This document shows positions 34,600-42,776 of a stretch of DNA of 44,557 nucleotides, in pieces. The translations under genes and the position numbers were made by a program. Source of the stretch: Gammaproteobacteria bacterium (GTDB lineage Bacteria; Pseudomonadota; Gammaproteobacteria; Steroidobacterales; GCA-2729495). Below the pieces are notes generated by a model that worked only from the letters and a program-made list of their open reading frames with translations, was not told the DNA's origin and ran no database searches. Numbering within the stretch: the first letter of the stretch is position 1; every line of letters starts with the position of its first letter. The DNA is taken from positions 1-44,557 of the forward strand of contig RFHQ01000147.1 in assembly GCA_003695765.1 (NCBI GenBank), in the 5' to 3' direction.

Positions 34600-35454
34600 T
34601 CACGCCGCCGGCGGCCGCGCGGTCAAACGCTCCGGGTGCTCGGCTTCGGCACGTTCGCGGAACTCCGCCGGCAGTTCGTCAATGCTGCCGATCTTGGTAC
34701 CGCCGGCATGCCAGATCGTATGCCCCGGCGCATCACCCATCTCCATCCAGCGGAACCAGGGCTGGATGACGGTGGAACTGAACAGTGTCGGCAGATTCCG
34801 TACCGTTGGATCGTTGAACTGTGCCAGTGGCACGAACATTGTCTGCCGCTGCTCCCGCGGCGGCGGTGTTCCCGGTGGATACGCAGTGCGGTTGTGCAGC
34901 CAGACCGTATCCCGGGCTGCATGCCATTCCAGCCGCAGCGGCTCCGGTGGAATGTCGTCGAGGCGCCAGCTCGCCCGTATGCCATCGACCGAATAATTAA
35001 AGCCGCGCCCACGGCCACCGCCCTGTGCTGCCGCCTTCACCTGGTTCACTTTGCCGGTATACGGATTGCGGAATTCACGCAGCATCTCGCCGGTCTCGAG
35101 ATCGCGAAAGAACGACAAGGTGCCCCCGGTGAGCTCGTAACTGCCGTCGGACAGATGCGCCATCCAGTAGATCTCGAGTCCCTCGAAATGAAACAGCGGC
35201 CGTGGTGCTTCGTCGCCGACCATGCCGTAGATGATGCCGTTGAACCACCACGGCACTTCCTCTTCGTCCAGGCTGGCCGTGACCCGCACGACCTGCCGCA
35301 GGTTCTCGGCCGGATCCGCGAGGTCCACGCGCAGCCGGCCGGCGGCCGGACCGACCGGCGGCAGCGCCAGCGCACAGCCTGCACCAAGGCTCGCGAGACC
35401 GGCGAAGACCAGCAAGTCGCGGCGCGACAGGCTCGTCTGTCCGTTGTGGTCCAT
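34600..35454 (-). CDS. DUF1838 family protein, Tat-exported (copy 2)
   Basis: A 284-residue paralogue of the following gene. The twin-arginine signal is LSRRDLLVFAGL, with a lipobox-like LGAGC after it. Shared DUF1838 segments are DLADPAENLRQVVRVTASLD, RDLETGEMLREFRNPYTGKV and PWFRWMEMGDAPGHTIWHAG. The start ATG at 35454 overlaps the stop of the FAD-oxidase gene (TGATG), so translation is coupled and the proteins probably act together. Divergence between the two copies is large, suggesting different roles or an old duplication. Confidence 0.78.
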   Translation of the reverse strand: MDHNGQTSLSRRDLLVFAGLASLGAGCALALPPVGPAAGRLRVDLADPAENLRQVVRVTASLDEEEVPWWFNGIIYGMVGDEAPRPLFHFEGLEIYWMAHLSDGSYELTGGTLSFFRDLETGEMLREFRNPYTGKVNQVKAAAQGGGRGRGFNYSVDGIRASWRLDDIPPEPLRLEWHAARDTVWLHNRTAYPPGTPPPREQRQTMFVPLAQFNDPTVRNLPTLFSSTVIQPWFRWMEMGDAPGHTIWHAGGTKIGSIDELPAEFRERAEAEHPERLTARPPAA

Positions 35455-37034
35455 CACAGGCCCAGCGCTCCCGGGTTCATCAGCCCGTCCGGATCGAGCG
35501 CGCGCTTGATCTCGCGCAACAGGCGCTCGGCCTGCGCCTGGCGGCCGCGCAGGTACGGATAGGTCTTGCCGATCTGCATGTGGGTGGCGCCGAATTCACT
35601 GAACAGCTCCTGTATGCGCCCGCGCATCTCCTTGACCAGCGCCCGGCCTTCCGGGTTCGGCGGGTACTCGGGCAGCATGTCCAGGTAGTCCTGAGGCAGG
35701 TAGCGGCGGTGAAAGACCGTGCGGTCGTCCTCCCAGTAGAACACCGGCTCATACAATTGCGCCGTGGTGCTGATGCTGGTGAACATCGCGGCTTTTTCGA
35801 CCTTGTGCTGCTCCATGCGCGCGGCGTATTCGTCGTACAGCGCCGTCAGCCGGTCATGGAAACCACGCACTTTCGAGAACGGCAGGATGCCATGCATCGG
35901 CACCCAGCGCTGGCCGCGCGGGCCAAGTATCGGGTACAGCGGAATGAACGGCATCGCCCGCAGGACCGTGGGGATGGTGTTCGCGATCTCGGTGCCAAGA
36001 CTACCGATGGCCCGGCGCACCTGGGCCAGCTTGGCGTTGACCTCGGCACGCGTGCTGCCCTCGACGACATAGTGCGCCGAGTAATCGAAGCCACTGAGAA
36101 ACCGCTTGCCGGCCGCTGCCATGCGCAGCGTGCGGCCGATTCCGTCGATCGGATTGGTCGAGGTCTTGAGCACGGCCCAGGCGGCCTGCACCGCATCCTT
36201 TGTGCTTGCGCTGCCGAGCTGACCCTGCTGCAGCTTCGGATCCAGCCCGAAGTTGTCGGCCACGACGCCGGTGCGGGCCGCCGCGGCCATTGCATCGGCC
36301 ATCGCATGAAATTCCTCGAAACCGAAAGAAGCGGCGGCGAAGTGACTCGGCGCCGGGATCAGGCGCAGCGTGATCGCTGCCTTGATGCCCAGCGCCCCCG
36401 CATCGCCGGTGAACAGGCCGGTGAGGTCCGGGCCATACCAGCGGAAGAACGGCGTGCCGTTCTCGATCGCCGCCGAGCTGGTCTTCAGCAGCTCGCCGCC
36501 CGGCAAGACGATATCGAAAGACAGCGCGGTCTCAGCCGAGCAGCCATAGTTGCCGGAGCCGAGGCTCACCGCATTCTGCGACATCGAGCCGCCGACGGTC
36601 GCTTTCAGTCCGGAGAATGGCCCCCAGAACGCGGTGCGCAGGCCATGCTCGCCGAGCTTTGCCGTCAACTCCGCCCAGGTGATACCCGGCTCGACCGTGA
36701 CATACATGTCGGCCTCGTTGAGTTCGAGGATCCGGTTCATGCGCCCGGTGTCGATCAGCAGCGAATCCGGCGTCGCCGGCAGATAGGCATCGGTATAGGA
36801 CGCGCCGCCGCCGCGCGGCACCAGCGCCACGCCGGCCGCGGCAGCGAGCCGGGCGATGGCCTGTAATTCACCGACATCGCCGGGCTGGACCACCGCCAGC
36901 GGCAATTCGCGGAAGTTGTACACGTCCATCGCGTAGAACTCGCGGTCCGCGGGGTCGGTGAGAACGTGCTCGGTGCCGATGGCCTGGCTTAGTTCTTCGA
37001 TCAAGTTCTGTGAATCATTCAGCTTGGCCGACAT
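35454..37034 (-). CDS. FAD-linked oxidase (VAO/PCMH type)
   Basis: A 526-residue flavoprotein with an N-terminal FAD-binding PCMH domain (about residues 30-230) and a C-terminal FAD-oxidase domain (about 270-520). FAD contacts are visible as LVPRGGGASYTDAYLP and TVGGSMSQNAVSLGSGNYG. The segment GPDLTGLFTGDAGALGIKA is typical of this superfamily, which oxidises phenols, hydroxy acids and alcohols. No export signal is seen, unlike its neighbours. I chose the ATG at 37034, with AGGCAGG 8 bases upstream; ATG 37040 is close behind. It is coupled to the following DUF1838 gene. Substrate unknown. Confidence 0.87.
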   Translation of the reverse strand: MSAKLNDSQNLIEELSQAIGTEHVLTDPADREFYAMDVYNFRELPLAVVQPGDVGELQAIARLAAAAGVALVPRGGGASYTDAYLPATPDSLLIDTGRMNRILELNEADMYVTVEPGITWAELTAKLGEHGLRTAFWGPFSGLKATVGGSMSQNAVSLGSGNYGCSAETALSFDIVLPGGELLKTSSAAIENGTPFFRWYGPDLTGLFTGDAGALGIKAAITLRLIPAPSHFAAASFGFEEFHAMADAMAAAARTGVVADNFGLDPKLQQGQLGSASTKDAVQAAWAVLKTSTNPIDGIGRTLRMAAAGKRFLSGFDYSAHYVVEGSTRAEVNAKLAQVRRAIGSLGTEIANTIPTVLRAMPFIPLYPILGPRGQRWVPMHGILPFSKVRGFHDRLTALYDEYAARMEQHKVEKAAMFTSISTTAQLYEPVFYWEDDRTVFHRRYLPQDYLDMLPEYPPNPEGRALVKEMRGRIQELFSEFGATHMQIGKTYPYLRGRQAQAERLLREIKRALDPDGLMNPGALGL

Positions 37035-37155
37035 CTTCATTACCTGCCTGTTTCTGGTTTTCAATGGCTAAGCCGCCGCAAGCCGACGAACTCGTTGCCG
37101 CCCGCATCCGGGAAGCGAGACGTTCCACGACAAGGCCGTCAGCGCAGGCGAGGCG

Positions 37156-37674
37156 TCAGCCGATGAACTGCTTCGCGCCGGGCATCGGCCAGTCTTTCCA
37201 GACCTTGATGCGTCCGTCCTCGACGAGGAAATGCCCGGCGACATGGAAACGCATGCTCGGCGCCTTGCTGCCCGCCGGCGCATTGAAGTGATCGATGCGC
37301 TCGTTCAGCACCAGCGGTCCGACCGCATAGGAGCGCAGAATCTCCCACTCGATGCTCTCCATGCGCTGCATGAACGGTCCCATCTGCCGGCGCAATTGCT
37401 CGAAGCTGGTGATCAGCGGCTGGCTCGGCGTGATCTGGTAGACCAGGTCCGGCGCCAGGTATTTTTCCAGCGCCGCGACGTCACGCAGCGACCAGTCGTG
37501 GCAGAAATCCTTGACCAGCTGCTCGTTGGCATTTTCTATTTCGCTGAAATCCATCGGCTCCTCCCCTGCGGCCGGCCACGCCGTCAGCAGTCCGATACCA
37601 GCGCCGGCGACGGCCAGTTCACGGCGGCTGACCAGCATCGGTGGCAATGGCTCGCTATCGCTTGTCGTTCTCAT
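37156..37674 (-). CDS. Limonene-1,2-epoxide-hydrolase-like protein, Tat signal
   Basis: A 172-residue protein of the cystatin-like (NTF2/LEH) fold. The epoxide-hydrolase catalytic set seems kept: R126 and D128 in NERIDHF and D161 in VWKDW. This would add water to an epoxide. An N-terminal twin-arginine motif (VSRRELAVAGAGIGLL) with an Ala-rich cleavage region (AWPAAGEE) indicates periplasmic location, unusual for this family. The ATG at 37674 is chosen; ATG 37638 would still keep the signal. It lies between a TonB receptor and an FAD oxidase on the same strand. A SnoaL-like isomerase role is an alternative. Confidence 0.72.
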   Translation of the reverse strand: MRTTSDSEPLPPMLVSRRELAVAGAGIGLLTAWPAAGEEPMDFSEIENANEQLVKDFCHDWSLRDVAALEKYLAPDLVYQITPSQPLITSFEQLRRQMGPFMQRMESIEWEILRSYAVGPLVLNERIDHFNAPAGSKAPSMRFHVAGHFLVEDGRIKVWKDWPMPGAKQFIG

Positions 37675-37754
37675 GTACCGGTGTCGCAGGCCGCGTGGAC
37701 GACCAACGATACGACAGGCCGGGAATGGCTGCATGCGGCGTCCATGCTGCGACC

Positions 37755-37781
37755 GCCCGGCGGCCCGGTGGGCCGCCGGGC
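37755..37781. other. Strong hairpin between TonB receptor and LEH-like gene
   Basis: GCCCGGCGGCCC-GGT-GGGCCGCCGGGC is a perfect 12-bp stem with a 3-base loop, 9 bases after the receptor stop. No T-run follows. It may protect the receptor mRNA 3' end or reduce read-through into the downstream genes. Confidence 0.6.
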
Positions 37782-37789
37782 GCATGGCA

Positions 37790-40027
37790 TTACTTGCCGT
37801 AATGGTAGCTCAGCGTGAACAGGTACTCGCGCGGCGGCAAGGCGACGAAACCACCGAGCCCCCGGCTGCCCGACGTGATGATGAAGTCGTCAGCCAGGTT
37901 CTTGCCGGTCAGCTTGGCCTGCCAGTTGTCGCCGATGTCCGCCGAGATGAATGCGTTCCAGATGTCCCAGCCGGAATTCCGGAAGTCATTGGTCGCCGCC
38001 GTGACGTACTCGTCGATCGTGTAGTAGTCGGCGCCGATGACCACATCCCCGATCAGCTCACCCGGAAAATCGAAGGTGTAGCTGGCCCCGACATTGATCT
38101 GGTAGTCCGGCGTCTGCGGGGTCTGCGCCTCGACTCCGAAATCGGCTGGCGCATTGGCCGCCGCGCCGCCCGGCTTCAGGTTCTTGTACTCACCGTCCAG
38201 CAGCGCGCCGCTGGCGAAGATGTTCAAGCCCTGGATCGGGAAGAAGCTCAGTTCGAATTCCAGGCCCTTGATCTCGGCATCGGCGACATTGTCCACCGGG
38301 AACTCGAACGCGCCGGGCGCCGCGTTCGCGGTCGAGTTCTGCTGGATGTCCTCGATGTCGGAGAAGAACAGGGCCAGGTTCGTGCGCAGGCGGTTGTCGA
38401 ACCAGTCGGCCTTGATGCCACCCTCGTAGGTCCAGTTCGTCTCCGGCTGGTAGACGCCGACCGGATCGGTGCTGACCAGCGCAATGGCGCTGTAACCGCC
38501 GCCCTTGAAGCCTTTGGCAGCCTGCACGTAGAACAGCAGGCTATCGGCGACACCGACGTCTTGCAGCGTGTAGTCGAGGCCGAACTTCGGCGTCACGTCC
38601 TCGAAGCTGTCGTTGCTGGTGATGCGCTCCATGATCGGCGGGAACAGGCCACCAGGCGGAATGATGACATTGAAAATGTTCGTGGGCAGGCGCTCGAAGT
38701 CGAACTCGAATTTCTTGTCGTCCTTCGTGTAACGCAGGCCGGCCGTGAACTTCAGGCGATCCGTCAGGTGGTAGTCGGCCTGCCCGAAGATCGCGAAAGA
38801 ATCGGTCTCCACCTGGATCAGGCTCTGCGATAGCGGCGTGACGAAATGCCAGCCGAAGGTCTGGTCGGAGTCCTCGTTCAGGAAATACAGGCCGACGATG
38901 TAATTGAGGCGCTGGTCCATGGCGTTGCCCAGGAGCTGCAGCTCCTGGCTGAACTGGTTCGCCTCGGCCTCCGAGGCGCCGGTGAAACCGGTACCGTCAC
39001 CCTTGAAGTCCGTGTGGAAGAAGTCTTCGGTCTTCAGGAACCCGGTGATCGATTTCAGCGTCATGCGGTCGCTGATGTCGTAGCTCAGCGTGAACCCAAC
39101 CAGGAACTGCTCGGTCTCGGCCTGCGGCCGATCCTTCAGCGGCGGCGGGTCGAGCTGGCCGAACGGTGTGGCAACGGCCCACTCCCCGTTCGGGAAGACC
39201 AGGTCGTCGGTCGTAAACTGCCGATTCGCCGGCACGTTGGGGGTAATGCCATTAACGAGCTGCAGGGAGTCGTTCTCGGCCTTGGACCAGGACACGCTCA
39301 GGACCGCATCCAGGCGCTCGCTGCCGATGTAGCGCAGCTTGCCGCGGATGGCCGTGTTCTTTTCCTCGCCGGTGTCGACGTTCTCCGTGACGTTGAACCA
39401 TTCGCCGCCCTTTTCCTTGTATTGCCCGGACAGCGATGCGGCAAAGCCCTTGCCGATCGGACCGCCGGCGCTGGCCTTGAACAGCAGCTGGTCTTCGTTG
39501 CCGACGCCGGCGGTGGCGTTGAACCAGACGTCTTCACCCGGATTGCGGGTGATGAACTTGATCGCCCCGTAGCCGGTGTTGCGGCCATAGAGCGTGCCCT
39601 GCGGTCCGCGCAGGACTTCGACGCGCTCGATGTCGGACAAGGTCACGTTGTTGGCATTCAGCCGCGCGATATAGATGTCGTCGATGTAGATGCCGATCGG
39701 CGACTCGGCCACGACCAGCGACGCGTCCTGCTGCAGGCCACCACGCAAGGACAGCGACAGGTTGCTCGGATGCGTGATGTTGTTGAACATGTTCAGGCTG
39801 GGCACGTAGCGCTGCAGGTCCGCCGCCTGGCTGATCTGCAGCCGCTCGATCTGCTCGACGCCGAAAGCGCTGACGGCCAGCGGCACCTCCTGAATGTCGC
39901 CTTCGCGCCGTTCGGCGGTCACGACGATTTCTTCGAGCTGGGCCAGGGCCGGCACCGTGAACAGCGTTGCCAGGCAGCCACTGGCTGCGACGAGCAGCCG
40001 CAGCGACGAACGCGCGAAAATTGCCAT
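37790..40027 (-). CDS. TonB-dependent outer-membrane receptor
   Basis: A 745-residue receptor importing a ligand across the outer membrane with TonB energy. The signal peptide ends near TVPALAQ. The likely TonB box is EEIVVTAERRE. The plug domain (about residues 45-160) contains DIERVEVLRGPQGTLYGRNTGYGAI. The barrel follows, with repeated aromatic-belt strands, ending in LFTLSYHYGK. This subtype, common in environmental proteobacteria, often takes up organic ligands rather than siderophores. The ATG at 40027 is preceded by GGGGG. It leads a same-strand set with LEH-like, FAD-oxidase and DUF1838 genes, suggesting import of their substrate. Confidence 0.92.
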   Translation of the reverse strand: MAIFARSSLRLLVAASGCLATLFTVPALAQLEEIVVTAERREGDIQEVPLAVSAFGVEQIERLQISQAADLQRYVPSLNMFNNITHPSNLSLSLRGGLQQDASLVVAESPIGIYIDDIYIARLNANNVTLSDIERVEVLRGPQGTLYGRNTGYGAIKFITRNPGEDVWFNATAGVGNEDQLLFKASAGGPIGKGFAASLSGQYKEKGGEWFNVTENVDTGEEKNTAIRGKLRYIGSERLDAVLSVSWSKAENDSLQLVNGITPNVPANRQFTTDDLVFPNGEWAVATPFGQLDPPPLKDRPQAETEQFLVGFTLSYDISDRMTLKSITGFLKTEDFFHTDFKGDGTGFTGASEAEANQFSQELQLLGNAMDQRLNYIVGLYFLNEDSDQTFGWHFVTPLSQSLIQVETDSFAIFGQADYHLTDRLKFTAGLRYTKDDKKFEFDFERLPTNIFNVIIPPGGLFPPIMERITSNDSFEDVTPKFGLDYTLQDVGVADSLLFYVQAAKGFKGGGYSAIALVSTDPVGVYQPETNWTYEGGIKADWFDNRLRTNLALFFSDIEDIQQNSTANAAPGAFEFPVDNVADAEIKGLEFELSFFPIQGLNIFASGALLDGEYKNLKPGGAAANAPADFGVEAQTPQTPDYQINVGASYTFDFPGELIGDVVIGADYYTIDEYVTAATNDFRNSGWDIWNAFISADIGDNWQAKLTGKNLADDFIITSGSRGLGGFVALPPREYLFTLSYHYGK

Positions 40028-40196
40028 GTCAACCAACCCCCTGTATTGCCGGTTCAACGCAGCAAGGTTAGCACGAAGCGCCGCCGCGCAAGCGAACGCT
40101 GCCGCCCCGCCGGTTGCGTACTTGTCACCGCGAGGCCGCGGGGCCGCGCCGGGCGAGTATGCTGGTCGGCCTTGACGGCGCCCGGAGCTCAGAACC

Positions 40197-41576
40197 ATGC
40201 CGCAGCGAACCGCGCCGGCGAAAAACGATCCGCTACCGGGTGAAGTTCGGCCGCCCCCGCGCCGCCTGTCGGACCGGCTGCGCTATCTCGGCCCGGGCAT
40301 GGTCATCGCGGCCGGCCTGGTCGGCTCCGGAGAGCTGATCGCAACGACCAAGGCCGGGGCACAGGCCGGGATCGGCCTGCTTTGGGTGATCCTGCTCGGC
40401 TGCGTGGTCAAGGTGTTCGCGCAGATCGAGTTCGGGCGTTACACGATCAGCAGCGGCGAGACCACGCTGACGGCGCTGAACCGGTTGCCGGGGCCGCGTC
40501 TCGGCGTCAACTGGATCATCTGGCTGTGGCTGGTGATGATGGCGGCGACCTACGGCATGCTGGCCGGCATCCTCGCCGGTGTGGGCCAGGCAATGAGCAT
40601 GCTGCCCGCGCCGGGCGGGCCGGCCGCCGGCAGCGTGCGCGGCTGGGCGATCGGGGTGGCCTGCGCCACCGCGCTGCTGCTGTTCCTCGGCCGCTACCGC
40701 CTGCTCGAGCGCCTCAGCATCGCGCTGGTGTTCTGCTTCACCGTGATCACGGTCGGCAATGCCATCGCGCTGCAGACGACCGACTATGCAATCCCCGGCG
40801 AAGATCTGTTGCAGGGGCTGGTGTTTTCCTGGCCCGATGGCTCGGCCGGCTGGCTGACCGCGCTCGCAGCCTTCGGCATCATCGGCATCGGCGGCACCGA
40901 CCTCGTCGTCTACCCGTACTTCTGCATGGAGCGCGGCTACCACGCATTCATCGGTCCACGCAGTGACGATCCGGCCTGGGCAGCGCGCGCCCGTGGCTGG
41001 CTGCGCGTCATGCGCACCGATGCCTTCGCGTCGATGCTGATCTATACCGCGACGACGGCGGCCTTCTTTTTCATCGGCGCCGCCGTATTGCACCGGGACG
41101 GGCTGGATCCCGATGGCATGGACATGGTCGCGACCATCGCGGCCGCCTATGTTCCGGTCTTAGGCGAATATGCGCGGGTGCTGTTTCTCGCCGGTGCCCT
41201 CGCCGTGTTGTACTCGTCGTTCCTCGTGGCCAATGCCGGCGCGGCGCGCCTGCTGGCCGACTGCCTGCGGCTGTTCGGCCTGCTGCAACGGGCCGACGCG
41301 ATGGCTGGCGCGATCCGCGCGCTGTCGGCCGGACTGCCGCTGCTGGTACTGCTGATCTTTCTGACCGGCTGGAACCCGGTCCGGCTGGTCGTGATCGGCG
41401 GACTCACGCAATCGCTGGTGCTGCCGGTGCTCGGCGCCAGCGCGCTGTATTTCCGTTACCGCAAGATCGATCCACGGCTGCGGCCGGGCCGGGCCTGGGA
41501 TGTCGCGCTGGTCCTGTCGAGCATCAGCCTGCTGCTTGCCGGCCTGTTCAGCCTGGTCCAGATTCTCAGCCGATGA
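40197..41576 (+). CDS. Nramp-related transporter lacking the metal motif
   Basis: A 459-residue inner-membrane protein with about 11 helices and clear Nramp-family architecture. In the first helix the usual DPGN metal-binding motif is GSGE (GLVGSGELIATTKAGAQAG). In helix six the usual MPHN is missing (GIGGTDLVVYPYFCMERGY). Family knowledge makes these residues the transition-metal ligands, so manganese or iron transport is doubtful. The N-terminal 25 residues are Pro/Arg-rich. The stop overlaps the start of the SnoaL-like gene (ATGA). It is divergent from the TonB receptor, 169 bp apart. Confidence 0.83.
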   Translation: MPQRTAPAKNDPLPGEVRPPPRRLSDRLRYLGPGMVIAAGLVGSGELIATTKAGAQAGIGLLWVILLGCVVKVFAQIEFGRYTISSGETTLTALNRLPGPRLGVNWIIWLWLVMMAATYGMLAGILAGVGQAMSMLPAPGGPAAGSVRGWAIGVACATALLLFLGRYRLLERLSIALVFCFTVITVGNAIALQTTDYAIPGEDLLQGLVFSWPDGSAGWLTALAAFGIIGIGGTDLVVYPYFCMERGYHAFIGPRSDDPAWAARARGWLRVMRTDAFASMLIYTATTAAFFFIGAAVLHRDGLDPDGMDMVATIAAAYVPVLGEYARVLFLAGALAVLYSSFLVANAGAARLLADCLRLFGLLQRADAMAGAIRALSAGLPLLVLLIFLTGWNPVRLVVIGGLTQSLVLPVLGASALYFRYRKIDPRLRPGRAWDVALVLSSISLLLAGLFSLVQILSR

Positions 41577-42043
41577 GCAAGCGCTATCCGGAGATGCCAA
41601 TGCCCGAAACCACACCCAACAACGCCGACCAGCAGGCCGTGATCGACCTGGTCAAGCGCGTGTTTTCCGCCTACCAGCGCTTCGATCCGGCTCAGGTCGA
41701 CCAGTGCGATGACCCCGACTGCACCATCTGGGACCTGTTCGAACCGGAGCTGGTGCGCGGCGGGCCGGCTGCGCGCGCGAAGTTTCGCCGCAAGGACATG
41801 GCCGACTCGCAGCGCCGCGGGCCGCTGCACATCGAGATCGAGGAGCCGATCATCGTCGACAGCTGGGGCGACTTCGCCGTCGCGCGTTATTACCTGAACT
41901 ACCGGTTCGAGCCGCCCGGGGAACTATCTGGCCGGGTCCGGATCACGACGGTGGCACGGCGCGTAGACGGGCGATGGCGGCGCGTGCATCATCACGAAGG
42001 CGCGGTGCCGACCGGGCGGCCGCCGTTTCCGGCAAGCGGCTGA
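41573..42043 (+). CDS. SnoaL-like/NTF2-fold protein
   Basis: A 156-residue protein of the SnoaL_3-like group: a helix (QQAVIDLVKRVFSAYQRFD), then strands with CTIWDLFEPELVRGGPAARA, SWGDFAVARYYLNYRF and RRVDGRWRRVHHHEGAVP. It is probably cytoplasmic because no signal is present. Members bind small hydrophobic ligands or act as enzymes; no specific activity can be assigned. Translational coupling to the Nramp-like gene suggests a shared role. Confidence 0.75.
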   Translation: MSKRYPEMPMPETTPNNADQQAVIDLVKRVFSAYQRFDPAQVDQCDDPDCTIWDLFEPELVRGGPAARAKFRRKDMADSQRRGPLHIEIEEPIIVDSWGDFAVARYYLNYRFEPPGELSGRVRITTVARRVDGRWRRVHHHEGAVPTGRPPFPASG

Positions 42044-42086
42044 GACGGCGAGACACGTTCTGCGGCGCCGCCTCGGAACCCGCCCG

Positions 42087-42776
42087 TCAGCGGTGCTCGT
42101 GCAGGCGTTCGCGATTCGCGGCCATGAAACGGGACACCGCCTGGTCGTATTCGCGCAGGCAGGCGCCGAACTCGCGATGGCCACTGACGGCCTGCCACCA
42201 GTCGGCGAGTCGCCCCGGCGGCAAGGTCGGGTCCGGAATTTCCGGAAAGGCCGGGAAGATCACGTTCTTCAGCAATTGCAGGTATGGCGCCAGCGCGCAA
42301 TCGCCGACCGACGGCGCGTCACCGGCGCAGAAGGTGCCGGGCAACATATAGTGCCCGAGGGCGCGGAACGCCCGAGCCAGCGTCTCGGCCTGCCCGGCGA
42401 CGGCCGCGGGATTGCGGGCTTGCGGGTCGAGATGCGGCAACAGCGGCCGGAAAGAGGGCGAGATGTAGCAGTCGGTAATCCGCGCGACCAGCCGACTGAC
42501 GGCGCGCGGCCAGGGCGCGCTCGGCAACAGCGCCGGTTCCGGGTAACGCTCCTCGAGATATTCCGCGATCACGGCGGATTCCGGCAGCCGGGTGCCGTCG
42601 GCCTGCACCAGCAGCGGGACCTTGCCGATCGGGTTCAGCGCGTGAAACGCCGCGCTGCGCGGGTTGCCACCGGGCACCGGCGGGCGTCGCAGGGAGATGC
42701 CCTTGAGCGCCGCCTGAATGATCACCCGCGTAACGTAGGGCGAGGCCGGATCACCATACAGCGTCAGGCCGGTCAT
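42087..42776 (-). CDS. Glutathione S-transferase family protein
   Basis: A 229-residue protein with a thioredoxin-like N-terminal domain (LTLYGDPASPYVTRV, then NPIGKVPLLV and LPESAVIAEYLEERYP) and an all-helical C-terminal domain. The PESAVI segment binds the gamma-glutamyl part of glutathione. The catalytic Ser or Tyr is probably the Ser in DPASPYV. The start ATG at 42776 overlaps the stop of the helicase gene (TGATG). The helicase-GST pairing has no clear functional reason. Confidence 0.88.
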   Translation of the reverse strand: MTGLTLYGDPASPYVTRVIIQAALKGISLRRPPVPGGNPRSAAFHALNPIGKVPLLVQADGTRLPESAVIAEYLEERYPEPALLPSAPWPRAVSRLVARITDCYISPSFRPLLPHLDPQARNPAAVAGQAETLARAFRALGHYMLPGTFCAGDAPSVGDCALAPYLQLLKNVIFPAFPEIPDPTLPPGRLADWWQAVSGHREFGACLREYDQAVSRFMAANRERLHEHR

